Shown here in pieces: positions 21,999-32,853 of a stretch of 64,000 nt of DNA; position 1 is the stretch's first letter; every line of letters begins with the position of its first letter. A program made the translations under genes and the position numbers. Location: assembly GCA_019752015.1 (NCBI GenBank), contig JAIEMQ010000004.1, positions 1 through 64,000 on the forward strand. Direction: 5' to 3'. The stretch comes from Cyanobacteriota bacterium (GTDB lineage: Bacteria; Acidobacteriota; Vicinamibacteria; Vicinamibacterales; UBA2999). The notes beneath the pieces are model-generated. The model did no database searches, was not told the DNA's origin, and worked only from the letters and a program-made list of their open reading frames with translations.

Positions 21999-23817
21999 TC
22001 CGGGAGCCGGGAGCCGGGAGCCGGGAGCCGGAAACGGATCGCCGTCGGATGCTGAACTCTTAACGATTCTCGCGGAGCTCGCCCGGGAGGTGAGCTCCGT
22101 ACTCGAGCTCGACGATCTGCTCGAAAAGATTCCGCAGCTGATTTCGCGGCTGACGAGCTTCACGGTGTTCTCCGTGTATCTGCTGAACGAGCAGCGCGAA
22201 GAGCTCAGCATCGCCTACGCGGTCGGCTACCCCGAAGAGATCGTCAAGCACTTCACGCTGAAAGTCGGACAGGGCACGGTCGGCACCGCGGTGGCGGAGC
22301 AGCGCCCGATCCTCCTGAACGACGTCGATCAGGATCCGCGCTACCTCGCGGTGGTTCCCGGCGCGAAGTCGCAGCTCGCGGTGCCGCTTCGCAACAAGGG
22401 CCAGGTGATCGGCGCGCTCAACCTGCTCAGCGATCGGCTCGGAGCGTTCACCGAGCGCGACGAGTGGATCCTGCGGCAGTTCGGCGCGCACGTCGCCCAG
22501 GCGATCGCCACGGCGCGGCTGTTCGAGTCGGAGCGCGAATACACCGAGACGCTCGAAACGCTGGCGGAGATCGGCCGGGAGATGAGCGCGATCCTCGATC
22601 CCGACGAGCTGCTGACCAGGCTCGCGCACTTGATCAAGCGCGTCATCGACTACCGCATCTTCGGCATCGCGCTGCTCAACGAGGAAGCGCAGGAGCTCGA
22701 CCTCAAGGTGACGATCAAGTACGGCGACGATCCGCGCGCCGTCTCGCCCGTCAAGCTGGGCGAAGGACTCGTCGGCTATGCCGCGCTTCACAAGGAAGTG
22801 GTGCTCGTGCCCGACGTGACGAAGGATCCGCGCTACATCGCGGCGGTCCCCGGCGTGCGATCGGAGCTCGTGGTGCCGCTGTTGCTGAAGGATCGCTGCA
22901 TCGGCGTGTTCGATCTCGAGAGCCCAGACATCAACGCCTTCAACAAGAAGCACGTCAAGCTGCTGACGCTGCTGGCGTCGGAAGCCGCGGTGGCGATCGA
23001 GAACGCCCGGCTGGTCGAATCGATCCGGTCGAGCGAAGAGCGATTCGAAAAGGAATTGCGGCTGGCGCAGCGCGTGCAGATGGCGCTGCTGCCGCAGGAG
23101 CTGCCAAAGCGCCTGCGCGGCGTCGATATCGCCTGGCATTTCGATCCGGCTCGCGAGCTCGGCGGCGACATCTGCGACTTCCTCTCACCCGAGCCCAACG
23201 CCCTCGTCGTCGTGCTCGGCGACGTGTCGGGCAAGGGCGTGCCGGCGGCGCTCTACGGCGCGGCGATCGGCGAAATGGTGCGCGGCCGCACCTTCCGGCG
23301 GCGGCTCGAGAAGAATGAAACGACGCCGGCGGAGCTGCTCGGCGGCATGAACCGCATCCTCCACGATCGCAACCTCGAGGAGTACTACTGCACGCTCTGC
23401 TACGCGATGTTCGAGTTCAAGAAGAAGATCGTGACGTTCGCGAATTCGGGGCTGCCGTATCCGGTGCGCTGCAGGGGCGGCAAGGCCGAACAGCTCGACA
23501 TGCCCGGCACGCCGCTCGGCTCATTCGGCGCGTCGCAGTACGACAACTTCCAGTTCGCGCTCGAGACCGGCGACATTTTCGTGCTGTGCTCCGACGGCAT
23601 CTTCGAAGCGTTCGACGAGGCGGGCAAGGAATTCGGCGCCGAGCGCGTGATCGAGATCATCGAGCGCACGCAGGCGATGACGTCGAAGGAAATCGTGAAC
23701 GAGCTGTTCGGCGCCGTTCAGAATTTCTGCGGCGACGCGCCGCAGTCAGACGATCGGACCGTGGTCGTCGTCAAGATCAATCAGCTAGGACCAGCGAAAC
23801 CAGGACAATCCGGCTAA
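21976..23817 (+). CDS. GAF-GAF-PP2C (RsbU/SpoIIE-type) phosphatase
   Basis: 613 aa from GTG 21976; no ATG fits, and the first 20 residues come from a GGGAGCC heptamer array, so the true start may be GTG 22090. Two GAF domains (about 40-185 and 215-360), then a coiled linker and SpoIIE-type phosphatase with ELGGDICDF, LGDVSGKGVPAAL, LCSDGIFEAF and QSDDRTVVV, all metal Asp present. Likely dephosphorylates an anti-anti-sigma protein. The last codons and stop come from a TCCGGCTAAAGCCGGA palindrome. Confidence 0.9.
   Translation: METRPLSSPGAGSREPGAGNGSPSDAELLTILAELAREVSSVLELDDLLEKIPQLISRLTSFTVFSVYLLNEQREELSIAYAVGYPEEIVKHFTLKVGQGTVGTAVAEQRPILLNDVDQDPRYLAVVPGAKSQLAVPLRNKGQVIGALNLLSDRLGAFTERDEWILRQFGAHVAQAIATARLFESEREYTETLETLAEIGREMSAILDPDELLTRLAHLIKRVIDYRIFGIALLNEEAQELDLKVTIKYGDDPRAVSPVKLGEGLVGYAALHKEVVLVPDVTKDPRYIAAVPGVRSELVVPLLLKDRCIGVFDLESPDINAFNKKHVKLLTLLASEAAVAIENARLVESIRSSEERFEKELRLAQRVQMALLPQELPKRLRGVDIAWHFDPARELGGDICDFLSPEPNALVVVLGDVSGKGVPAALYGAAIGEMVRGRTFRRRLEKNETTPAELLGGMNRILHDRNLEEYYCTLCYAMFEFKKKIVTFANSGLPYPVRCRGGKAEQLDMPGTPLGSFGASQYDNFQFALETGDIFVLCSDGIFEAFDEAGKEFGAERVIEIIERTQAMTSKEIVNELFGAVQNFCGDAPQSDDRTVVVVKINQLGPAKPGQSG
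22000..22035 (+). repeat. Heptamer array CGGGAGC, five units
   Basis: Begins two bases after the S9 stop and lies within the proposed 5' end of the phosphatase gene. Same family as 4644-4678. Confidence 0.92.
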
Positions 23818-23862
23818 AGCCGGATGCTCCAGTGACGGTGAAGCGTCCGCCTTTCGGCGGAC
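23809..23862. repeat. Two dispersed palindromes at the end of the phosphatase gene
   Basis: TCCGGCTAAAGCCGGA (23809-23824) contains the TAA stop of the upstream gene. GTCCGCCTTTCGGCGGAC (23845-23862) lies just before the end of atpB. They may act as a two-way terminator. Confidence 0.8.
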
Positions 23863-23867
23863 TGTTC

Positions 23868-24629
23868 CTAATGCGCCTGAGCGTGGGGGTGATGAGCGTC
23901 AACGCCGCCCATGTCGTCGTCGTGGTGATCCACGTGCGTGGCGGCGGTGAGGTAGATCGCGCCGAGCGTCAGGAAGATGAACGCCTGCAGCGGGCCGACG
24001 ATCAATCCCAAAAACTGAATCGGCAGCGGCACGATGAACGGCACAATGCTGGCGATGATCAGCACGACGAGGTGCTCGCCGAAGATGTTGCCGAACAAGC
24101 GGAGCGTCAACGAGAGCACGCGCGAGAGGTGGCTGATGATTTCGATCACGAAGATCATCGGCGCCAGCGCGATTGGCACGCCGGGCATCACGGCGAAATG
24201 CTTGATGTAATTGAGCGGCCCGTTCGCGAGAATGCCCTGCCAGTGATAGTAGAGCCACAACGTCAGCGCCAGTCCGAGCGGCACGTTGATGTTGCTGGTC
24301 GGCGAGCCGAGGCCGGGAATCTGGCCCATCAGGTTGCCGAGCAGGATGAAGACGAAGATCGATCCGAGCAGCGGCAGGAACTTGCGTCCCTTCGGACCCA
24401 TGTTGCTTTCGAGCACGCCAACCAGGAACGCGACGATGTCCTCGAGGACGATTTGCAGCGTGCCGGGGTTGTCGATGCTCAGCGACGAGCGAATGGCGAG
24501 GCCGATGAAGAGGATGAAGAGCGTGATCAGCCCGATGAAGACCATGTGATCGGGCACGAGGATCCCGAGCGGCGCGAACAGCAGATTGATGAGCGCGACC
24601 AGTGGGGACGGATGTTCGATTGCTTCCAC
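23868..24629 (-). CDS. atpB: F0F1 ATP synthase subunit a
   Basis: 253 aa, five or six membrane helices. LSLTLRLFGNIFGEHLV carries the essential Arg that faces the c-ring, and GPLQAFIFLTLGAIYL is the last conserved helix. Subunit a forms the proton half-channels. C-terminal His-rich tail (THVDHHDDDMGG) is unusual. No other atp gene is in the window: a convergent gene lies downstream and a lipoprotein gene 125 bp upstream. Confidence 0.95.
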   Translation of the reverse strand: MEAIEHPSPLVALINLLFAPLGILVPDHMVFIGLITLFILFIGLAIRSSLSIDNPGTLQIVLEDIVAFLVGVLESNMGPKGRKFLPLLGSIFVFILLGNLMGQIPGLGSPTSNINVPLGLALTLWLYYHWQGILANGPLNYIKHFAVMPGVPIALAPMIFVIEIISHLSRVLSLTLRLFGNIFGEHLVVLIIASIVPFIVPLPIQFLGLIVGPLQAFIFLTLGAIYLTAATHVDHHDDDMGGVDAHHPHAQAH

Positions 24630-24710
24630 AGCCCAGACATTGTACTACTTTTCACAAGCCCGGCTGCGACGTTCGGAGGCGATGGCTTCAACCGTCGCCG
24701 TACGTGAAAA

Positions 24711-24730
24711 GCGGCCGCTAAAGCGGCCGC
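24711..24730. repeat. Palindrome GCGGCCGCTAAAGCGGCCGC
   Basis: Lies between the lipoprotein gene and atpB. Same layout as the TCCGCC-TAAA-GGCGGA family with other arms. Confidence 0.75.
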
Positions 24731-24754
24731 TCTCCAAACGCGTAAGTCTATGTC

Positions 24755-25117
24755 TTACAGATACTTGATAGACTTTTCCCGAAGATGAAGACCGAAGGAG
24801 CGGCCCCCGAAAAGACCGACCTCTTTCACTTCACCGCGAACGCGGACGCGGGCGTTCTTGCTCGGGATGCGGCTGTCGTCCGAAATCACCAGCATCTCCT
24901 CCGACCCGTCGCTGACGCGGAAGACCTTGAAAGGCGCGAGCGGGATGCCGAACGACGTCGTGACGATGCCCTCGACCGTCACGGTCTTGTTGTTGAATTT
25001 GCCCGGGTTGGTTTTCACTTCCGAGATCGAGCGCGTGCCCATCGAGGCGCAACCGCCGCTGAGCGTGGCCGCCGCGATGATTAGGACCAGGGCGAAATAC
25101 TTCATGCGTGACAACAT
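24755..25117 (-). CDS. Small lipoprotein with OB-fold-like domain
   Basis: 120 aa from ATG 25117, preceded by GGGAGA. Lipobox LSGGC near residues 19-23. SISEVKTNPGKFNNKTVTVEG followed by alternating strands resembles small bacterial OB folds. Function unknown. About 220 bp separates it from glnA upstream; that stretch has an octamer array and otherwise nothing seen. Confidence 0.75.
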   Translation of the reverse strand: MLSRMKYFALVLIIAAATLSGGCASMGTRSISEVKTNPGKFNNKTVTVEGIVTTSFGIPLAPFKVFRVSDGSEEMLVISDDSRIPSKNARVRVRGEVKEVGLFGGRSFGLHLREKSIKYL

Positions 25118-25280
25118 TCTTTTCTCCCGTCGACCGCAAGGAAATTGGCCGCGGCCGGATCGTGAATCGTGCGGTCGGAAGGCGGCGATGCCAGCGCCTG
25201 CCTGATAGTTCGCCTTCCGATGATCCGCCGCAGCCTATGCCTTTTGATATCAAGGGCTGTGCCATCAAGAAGTGGCCTGA

Positions 25281-25317
25281 ATCTGTTGATCTGGTGATCT
25301 GTTGATCTGTTGATCTG
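25281..25317. repeat. Octamer array TGTTGATC downstream of glnA
   Basis: About four units, one as TGGTGATC, 22 bp beyond the glnA stop. Here no mirrored half is present. Confidence 0.85.
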
Positions 25318-25338
25318 TCCCCGGGCAGGGACGATCGA

Positions 25339-26656
<1,318 letters not shown>

Positions 26657-26664
<8 letters not shown>

Positions 26665-29278
26665 CGGGTGATGTTAACAGTCGAGTGACTTCTGCGGTGA
26701 GCGCCGTCGCCTCGACGGGCTTCGTCAGGTAGACGTTGGCCCCGAGGCGCAGCGCCTGCAATTCGGTCGACGATCGATCCGTGCCGGTCACAACCACGAC
26801 CGGGATCGAATCGCCTTTCCGGATCTCTTTCAATCGCGCCAGGACTTCGAAACCGTCGATGTTCGGCATCACCAGGTCAAGCACCAGCAGATCGACCTGA
26901 TCGCGCTCGATCGCCGCGAGCGCCTCGGCGCCGTCTCGCGCCGGGATGACGCGATGTCCGCTGCGGGTCAGCGATGCGGTCAGCACGCCTCGCAGATCGG
27001 TGTCGTCTTCCGCGACGAGAATCGTGGCGCCCCTGCGGCCCGCGAGCGCGAGACTGATCTCGCGCAACAACCGCTCCTGTCCCTCGCCCTTGCCGATGAC
27101 AGACACGTCGATCGGCAGCCTCGAATCCGTTTTCGCATCCGCGGCGCCCGACACGACGATGATCGGGATGTTGGCGAGGCCTTCTTCCTGGCGCAGCTGA
27201 TCGATGAACGACCAGCCGTCGATGCCGGGCATCAGCAAGTCGACGGTGATGACATCCGGGATCGTCGTGCGCGCAATCTGGAAAGCGGAGGCGGCATCGC
27301 GCGCATCGAGCACGGTATAGCCGGCGTGACTCAGCTGCGCCTTCATCAATCCCCTGAAGTCATCATCATCGTCCACGATCAAGACGCGGCGGGGAGCGAG
27401 GCGCGCTGAGCCATCGGTCTTCGCCGCCACGGGCGCGAGCGAGGCCGCCTCTTCCGCGGTTGCCGCCGGCAGCGTGAACGAAAAGCGAGTGCCCTTGTTC
27501 AGCTCGCTGTCCACGAAAATGCGGCCGCCGTGCTGTTCGACGAGCGCCTTGGTGATCGCCAGGCCGAGGCCGGTGCCGCCCTTGCGGCGCGACGAGGAGC
27601 TGTCGACCTGCTGGAACTTGCGGAACAGCCGGTTGAGATTCTCCGGAGCAATGCCTTCGCCGTGATCGGCGACGGCAATCGTCACCATGTGGTCCGAGCC
27701 GGTGGCGGTCACCGTCACGGTCGATGCCGTGGGCGCGAACTTCACCGCGTTCGACAGCAGGTTCACGAGCGCCTGCACGATGCGATCGGGATCGACCATC
27801 ACCGGGCGAATGTTGGCCGGCACCGTGACCTCGAGCGTGACTCCCGAGGTGCGGGCGGGTCCGGCGACGACTTCGACGGACTGGCGAATCAAATCCGCGA
27901 TGTGCGCCGGCTTCTTGCGCAGCGTCAGGTTGCCGGACTCGATCTTCGAGACATCGAGGATGTCGTTGATGATGCGAACGAGGCGCTCGCAGTTGTTCAG
28001 CGCGATCTGCAGCAGCGTGCGATGCTCCTCGTCGGCGAACGACTTGTCGTCGTCAAGTACGAGCTGTACTGAGCCGCGAATCGAGGTCAGCGGCGTGCGC
28101 AGCTCGTGGCTGACGATCGACACGAATTCGTCCTTCATGCGATCGACTTCCCGCATCTTGGCGATGTCCTGGAAGGCGACGATGCAGCCGGCGACGTGGC
28201 CGAGCTCGTTCCTGAGCGGCGCGCCGCTGGCGAGGATGGGGAAGACGCGGCCGTCGGGATGATGAATCTCGAGCTCTTCGTTCCGGATGATTTCGCCCTG
28301 GAGCGCGCGCGTCGAGATCCAGCGCTCGCGCGGGATGAGTGAGCCGTCCTTCGCAATCCGCTTGAAGCGATCCCAGTAGTTTCGCCGCAGCTCCGGGTTC
28401 TGCGGCTCGATGCCCATCACTTCGGTCGCCGCGCGATTACGCAGGCGCACGCTGCCGTCGGTGTTGAAGATCATCAGCGCGGCGGGCACGGTTTCGAGCG
28501 TGGCGAGCAGATCCGCGTGCGCGGCTTCGACGCGCCGGCGCGACTCCGTGGTCACGCTGGCAAGCTCGCGCGAATCGGTCAGGGCCATCGCCAGCTCGCG
28601 CTCGCGGATCTGAACACCCTGGACCATTTTCGCGAACGAGTTGATCAGCACGCCGATCTCATCCGCGCGCAGCGTCTGATGCGCGGTGGTGAAGTCGCCG
28701 AGCTCGATGCGTCGCGCCGAGTCGGTCAGCTCGGTCAGCGGATCGAGGATCACCTGCTTGGCCCTGAAGATCGCCACCGCCATGATCGTCAGGAGCAGCG
28801 TGGCGATCACGGCGAGGATTGCGAAGAACACCTCGCGGCGCTGGATCAGCCAGCGGCTCGCTTCGTCCCACGTCTGGCGCTCGCGCTGATCGAACTCCGC
28901 GAGCAGCTTCTCCGCCGGCTCAAACGCGATCTCGCTGCCCTCGAGCTGCGCCCTGATCTGCTTGAGCCGTTCGCGCTGATCGGGTTCGACGACGAGCGTG
29001 TCGAGGTGAGAGAGGTAGTCCGTGATCGACTGCCGCTCGGTTTCGATCCGCGCGGCGATCGACGGCGCGTTGAGCTCGACCAGATCCCGCTGATCGTGTT
29101 TGAGCTCCACGACCGTGCGCCACAACGAGCCGTGGATGCTGAGAATCCCGGCGACGCGCTGGCGCTCGACGTCCATCCGGCCGGCGATGTTGAGCGCTAC
29201 CACGATGAAGGCGATCGTGCCGGTGATCAGGATCGTGATCACCCAGAGGGCCACGAGCGCGCGGGTCCGGATGTTCAC
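26657..29278 (-). CDS. Membrane hybrid histidine kinase (HAMP-PAS-HisKA-HATPase-REC-REC)
   Basis: 873 aa. Two membrane helices (about 8-30 and 152-172) flank an extracytoplasmic helical sensor, then HAMP, PAS (about 260-370), HisKA with [15 protein letters not shown], HATPase with [15 protein letters not shown] and GGTGLGL, and two receivers (DLLMPGIDG and DLVMPNIDG). Coupled on both sides: its start overlaps the receiver gene (ATGA) and its stop overlaps glnA. A role in nitrogen control is suggested by this context only. Confidence 0.94.
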
Positions 29279-29646
29279 TGATTCAGCTTGCTGACGATGT
29301 CCCTTACGTGTTCGCCAAGGGTGAGCGCGTCGAACGGCTTGGTCACGTAACCCGCCGCGCCAAGGCTGAGGCCGCGCTGGATCTCGGCCTCCTGCGACTT
29401 GGCGGTGAGGAAGATGACCGGGATCGACGACGTGGTGGGATCGGCCTTCAGCCGGCGGCAGGTCTCCGGGCCGTCGAGCTCGGGCATCATCCAGTCGAGC
29501 AGGATGACGTCAGGCGGCTGCGCCTTGACGGCATCGATGGCTTCCTGGCCATTGCCGACGACCTTGACGGTGAACCCGGCCCGCTTCAGGGCCAGGCGGG
29601 CGACCAGCTGGATGTCGAGATCATCTTCCGCGAGAATGACAGTCAT
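29275..29646 (-). CDS. Single-domain response regulator
   Basis: 123 aa, receiver only. EDD near residue 7, phospho-acceptor in [12 protein letters not shown], conserved T in LTAKS and K in VTKPFD. No output domain, so it should work in phosphorelay or protein contact. Its stop overlaps the hybrid-kinase start, making it the first gene of a receiver-kinase-glnA unit. Confidence 0.93.
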   Translation of the reverse strand: MTVILAEDDLDIQLVARLALKRAGFTVKVVGNGQEAIDAVKAQPPDVILLDWMMPELDGPETCRRLKADPTTSSIPVIFLTAKSQEAEIQRGLSLGAAGYVTKPFDALTLGEHVRDIVSKLNQ

Positions 29647-29679
29647 CTGACGATGTCAGATTTTAGATCGTCCGCCCGC

Positions 29680-29803
29680 CTTCGCGCTGCGCGCTTCGGC
29701 GAGGCAGGCCCTTCGCGCTGCGCGCTTCGGCGAGGCAGGCCCTTCGCGCTGCGCGCTTCGGCGAGGCAGGCCCATCGCGCTGCGCGCTTCGGCGAGACCG
29801 GCT
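29680..29803. repeat. 31-bp tandem array, four copies
   Basis: Units start at 29680, 29711, 29742 and 29773 with core CTTCGCGCTGCGCGCTTCGG, followed by CGAGGCAGGCC. The last copy runs to the stop of the GAF gene. A relative of the unit lies inside the gene at 6686. Confidence 0.95.
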
Positions 29804-31020
29804 CAGATAGCCGCCCGTTGTGGGTCCGAGACTGTATTTTCCACCGGTGCCGGGGTCTGAATCGGCATGGTCAGCGTGGCCAATTGCGCCGCGATAATCG
29901 AGGCCAGCGCCACCTGCTGATCGTCCACGGTGTGCCCGGGCTTGAGCTCGATCGACAGCACGCCGGCGGCGCCGGTGGGGCTGCACATCGGCACGGCCAG
30001 CGCCCCCGGGGTCTTCTCCGTCATGGCGCTGACCCTGGCCGCGTTCTCGCGGAACGCCGCGGCGGTGAGGTTCGAGCTGTCGCGCGCAATTTTGCCGATG
30101 CGGGCGACGAGCCTGGGATCGAAGCCGTTGGTCGCGACCGGCGACAGCGTGCTGTTGTCGTGGGAGGCGATCCACACGATCAGGCCGGTCGCGCCGATCA
30201 ACGTGCTGACGCGCGCCAACGCGCCTTCAAGCGCGCCTGGATCCGAGAGCGCGGAGAGATCGCTGCAAATCTGGGAGACCTCCTTCAACGCATTGATCTC
30301 GATGCCCGGAACGATCGTGACTTGCGGCTGCGGCGGCGCCAGGGTCTGCGGCGTTGTTGGAATCGGTTTCTTCAGCGATTCCTTCAGCTCGTGCCGCCAC
30401 TCGCCCGGATCCTTCACGGCCGGAACCAGCTTGACGGATTCGGTTGGGAAGAACAGCAGCGCGATGATCAGCCAGACCGCAACGGCGGCTCCGGCGAGCG
30501 CCATCTGTTCCTGCCGGATCCGTGCGGAGCGTTGATCGCGCTGGCGCAGCATGCGTTCGCGCACGGACTGCACTTGCGTGGTGGCGGCGGCCAGGAGATC
30601 GCGGACCTCGGTGAAGATCACGTCGCCGGCGAGCTGCATTTCATCGCGGCTGACATAGGTGCGCGCGCGCTGCTCGGCGGCGGTCAGCTGATCGACGGCA
30701 TCGAGCGATTCGGAGAGTGACCCGCCGGCCGGTGTCACGATCGCATCCAGATCGACGAGACTCTGGCGCAGCTGATCGAGCGTTTCCTGCGCGCGCTTGC
30801 CCCAGAACGGCAGGCCCTGTCCCGGCGCGACGTACGCATGCAGCGACGCGCGGAGATCGAGCAGCAACTCAGCTGTTCTGCCGACGGCAGCAGCGCCGGC
30901 GGCGGCCGACTGCCGCTCGCGCGCGAGCGCGTCTTCATCCTGGAGGAAGCGATATGCAATGCCGGCGGTTGCCAGCAATCCGATCACGAGGCAGGCAATG
31001 CGTACGGACCTGCGGAACAT
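29803..31020 (-). CDS. Membrane protein with C-terminal GAF domain
   Basis: 405 aa. First helix at 5-22, an extracytoplasmic helical domain of about 140 residues (with coiled-coil character), second helix near 170-192 (ALAGAAVAVWLIIALLFF), a Pro-rich linker and a GAF domain (about 245-390). No output domain is present. It could be a sensor for the receiver-kinase pair downstream, separated from it by a 31-bp repeat array. Assignment of GAF is moderate. Confidence 0.75.
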   Translation of the reverse strand: MFRRSVRIACLVIGLLATAGIAYRFLQDEDALARERQSAAAGAAAVGRTAELLLDLRASLHAYVAPGQGLPFWGKRAQETLDQLRQSLVDLDAIVTPAGGSLSESLDAVDQLTAAEQRARTYVSRDEMQLAGDVIFTEVRDLLAAATTQVQSVRERMLRQRDQRSARIRQEQMALAGAAVAVWLIIALLFFPTESVKLVPAVKDPGEWRHELKESLKKPIPTTPQTLAPPQPQVTIVPGIEINALKEVSQICSDLSALSDPGALEGALARVSTLIGATGLIVWIASHDNSTLSPVATNGFDPRLVARIGKIARDSSNLTAAAFRENAARVSAMTEKTPGALAVPMCSPTGAAGVLSIELKPGHTVDDQQVALASIIAAQLATLTMPIQTPAPVENTVSDPQRAAI

Positions 31021-31024
31021 CGCA

Positions 31025-31060
31025 GGACAGTATCCAGTATCCAGTAGCCAGTAGCCAGAA
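31025..31060. repeat. Heptamer array AGTATCC/AGTAGCC
   Basis: Five 7-bp units between the dsbD and GAF genes; reverse-complement family of 14373-14403. Confidence 0.85.
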
Positions 31061-31068
31061 AAATTCTG

Positions 31069-32847
31069 CTACTTCGGTGTCAACACCACGTAGGTGGGAA
31101 GACCGACCGCGCCGAATCGCTGCATCACTTCACGCGCGGGGGACTCGTCGGGCGATTCCGCCTGGAACTTGATCTTCACGAAGCCATCGAGCGCCGCCTT
31201 CACGGAGGGATCGACCAGCGTCGTCTTGTCCATGATGAGGCAGTTCTTGCACCACGTTGCCCACATGTCGATCAGCACGGGCTTGCCGTCGCGCTCGGCG
31301 ACGGCGAGGCCTTCGGCGAGGTCGGCGTACCAACCTTCCTTCAACAGTTCGTCGACGCTCGACGAGACCTGCGCGGGGTCGACGGAACGATCGCGGAAGA
31401 TGCCGTAGGCGGTGTAAGCGTAGTAGCCGGCGGTCAACAGGATGATCACGCCGAAACCCTGTTTCACTCGAACCATCCAGGCGCCCGGCTTCGGCAGCGC
31501 GCTGATGCCCGCGCCGGCGACGGGCCACGGCGCCGCCATGCCGAGACCCAGCACGAACGGGAGCGCGAGCGCCGCCGTCGTTCCGGTTGCGTAGAGATTG
31601 GTGGAGAACAGCACGACCTGGATCACGACCGGTGCGACGCACGCGCCGGCGAGCAGCGCGGCCACGCCGCCCATCGTGAAGGCCAGCATCACCGAGCCGC
31701 GGCTCGATCCGGTGCCGACGTTGGCGGAATATTTCGAGAAGTCGATCTCGAACACGTCGAACATCGCGAGCGCGAGGGCAACGAACAGCACGGCGATGCC
31801 AAGGTTGAACCACGGCGAGGCGTTGATCGTGCCGAACGTCTGCGCCGAGAGGATCACGATCAGCCCGAGCACACCGTAGACAAGGGCCATGGCGGCGCCG
31901 TAGACGCTGCCGAGCAGGAGGCCGCGCGAACGCGAGCCCTCTGCCTGCTTAACCTGCGATCCGGCGCCGATGATGGCGAGGTTCACCGGGATCATCGGCA
32001 GCACGCACGGCGTGAGATTCAGCGCCAGGCCACCGAGGAAGACGATCAGCAGGATCGCCAGCGGGCCGCGGCCCTCGAACATCCCCTGCCGGGCCACGCC
32101 GGCCTGTGCGTCCTTGACGAACTTGGTAAACGTTGCGGCCGGGAGGTACCCGCCTTCAGTGCCGCGCACGGTAAAGCGGTCGAGCATTGCCATGGCGTCG
32201 ACGGGAGTCGAAGGCGCAGCCGGGGCAGGAGCCACGGGCTTCGGCGCGACGATCGGCACGGCGGCGGCGTTCGCGAAATTCAGCTTCGCGATCGCCGGCG
32301 GCACAACGACCGCGGCGTTTGCCGATACCGACAAATTCAGTTCGAGCGAGGCCGTGACGGGCAGGTAGCACTGCTTCTCGTCGCAGGCTTGATACCGGAC
32401 GCGCAGCGGCAGCTTGTGAGCGCCGGCGGAAGCATCAGATGCGGCAGTGACCTGCAGGCCGATCGCGAACTCGCGCTCGAACACACGCAGCGGAAGGGCG
32501 GCGCCTTCCTGCTTGAGATCGACTGCGTCGGGAAAGGCCGCGGTCGCGCCGGTCACCGCCGGCACTGCCTCCATCGAGACGGTGATGGGGATCAGGTTTT
32601 CCTCGCGCGGCTTGTCGGAGTTCATGTGGAGCCCGTCCGGCAGCTTCACGGTGATCGCTGCGCGGGCGGAGCCGCCGGGTTGGACGTCGAGAGCGGCCGG
32701 CACCACGGCCAATTCGGCCACTCCGGGCCGGGTGCGCGGGGCCTGCTCGTCCTCCGTAGCGCCTGGCGCGGAGGAGGAAGCCGATAGAACGCCGCCCAGC
32801 AAGGCCGCCCCAACCGCCGCCAGGGCCGTCACAATTCGCGTCTGCAT
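31069..32847 (-). CDS. dsbD: Thiol:disulfide interchange protein DsbD
   Basis: 592 aa. Periplasmic N-domain with the CDEKQC pair, eight-helix membrane domain with LTPCVLPMIP and GACVAPV cysteines, and a C-terminal thioredoxin domain with WATWCKNCL. It carries reducing power from thioredoxin across the membrane to periplasmic partners. Starts 6 bp after nuoG ends, so they are one transcript. Full length; all six active cysteines present. Confidence 0.94.
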   Translation of the reverse strand: MQTRIVTALAAVGAALLGGVLSASSSAPGATEDEQAPRTRPGVAELAVVPAALDVQPGGSARAAITVKLPDGLHMNSDKPREENLIPITVSMEAVPAVTGATAAFPDAVDLKQEGAALPLRVFEREFAIGLQVTAASDASAGAHKLPLRVRYQACDEKQCYLPVTASLELNLSVSANAAVVVPPAIAKLNFANAAAVPIVAPKPVAPAPAAPSTPVDAMAMLDRFTVRGTEGGYLPAATFTKFVKDAQAGVARQGMFEGRGPLAILLIVFLGGLALNLTPCVLPMIPVNLAIIGAGSQVKQAEGSRSRGLLLGSVYGAAMALVYGVLGLIVILSAQTFGTINASPWFNLGIAVLFVALALAMFDVFEIDFSKYSANVGTGSSRGSVMLAFTMGGVAALLAGACVAPVVIQVVLFSTNLYATGTTAALALPFVLGLGMAAPWPVAGAGISALPKPGAWMVRVKQGFGVIILLTAGYYAYTAYGIFRDRSVDPAQVSSSVDELLKEGWYADLAEGLAVAERDGKPVLIDMWATWCKNCLIMDKTTLVDPSVKAALDGFVKIKFQAESPDESPAREVMQRFGAVGLPTYVVLTPK

Positions 32848-32853
32848 ATCCCG

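Noticed and set aside
24831-25268. 145-aa minus-strand protein overlapping the lipoprotein
   Set aside because: Out-of-frame shadow of a gene with lipobox and ribosome site; the upstream part has no recognisable sequence.
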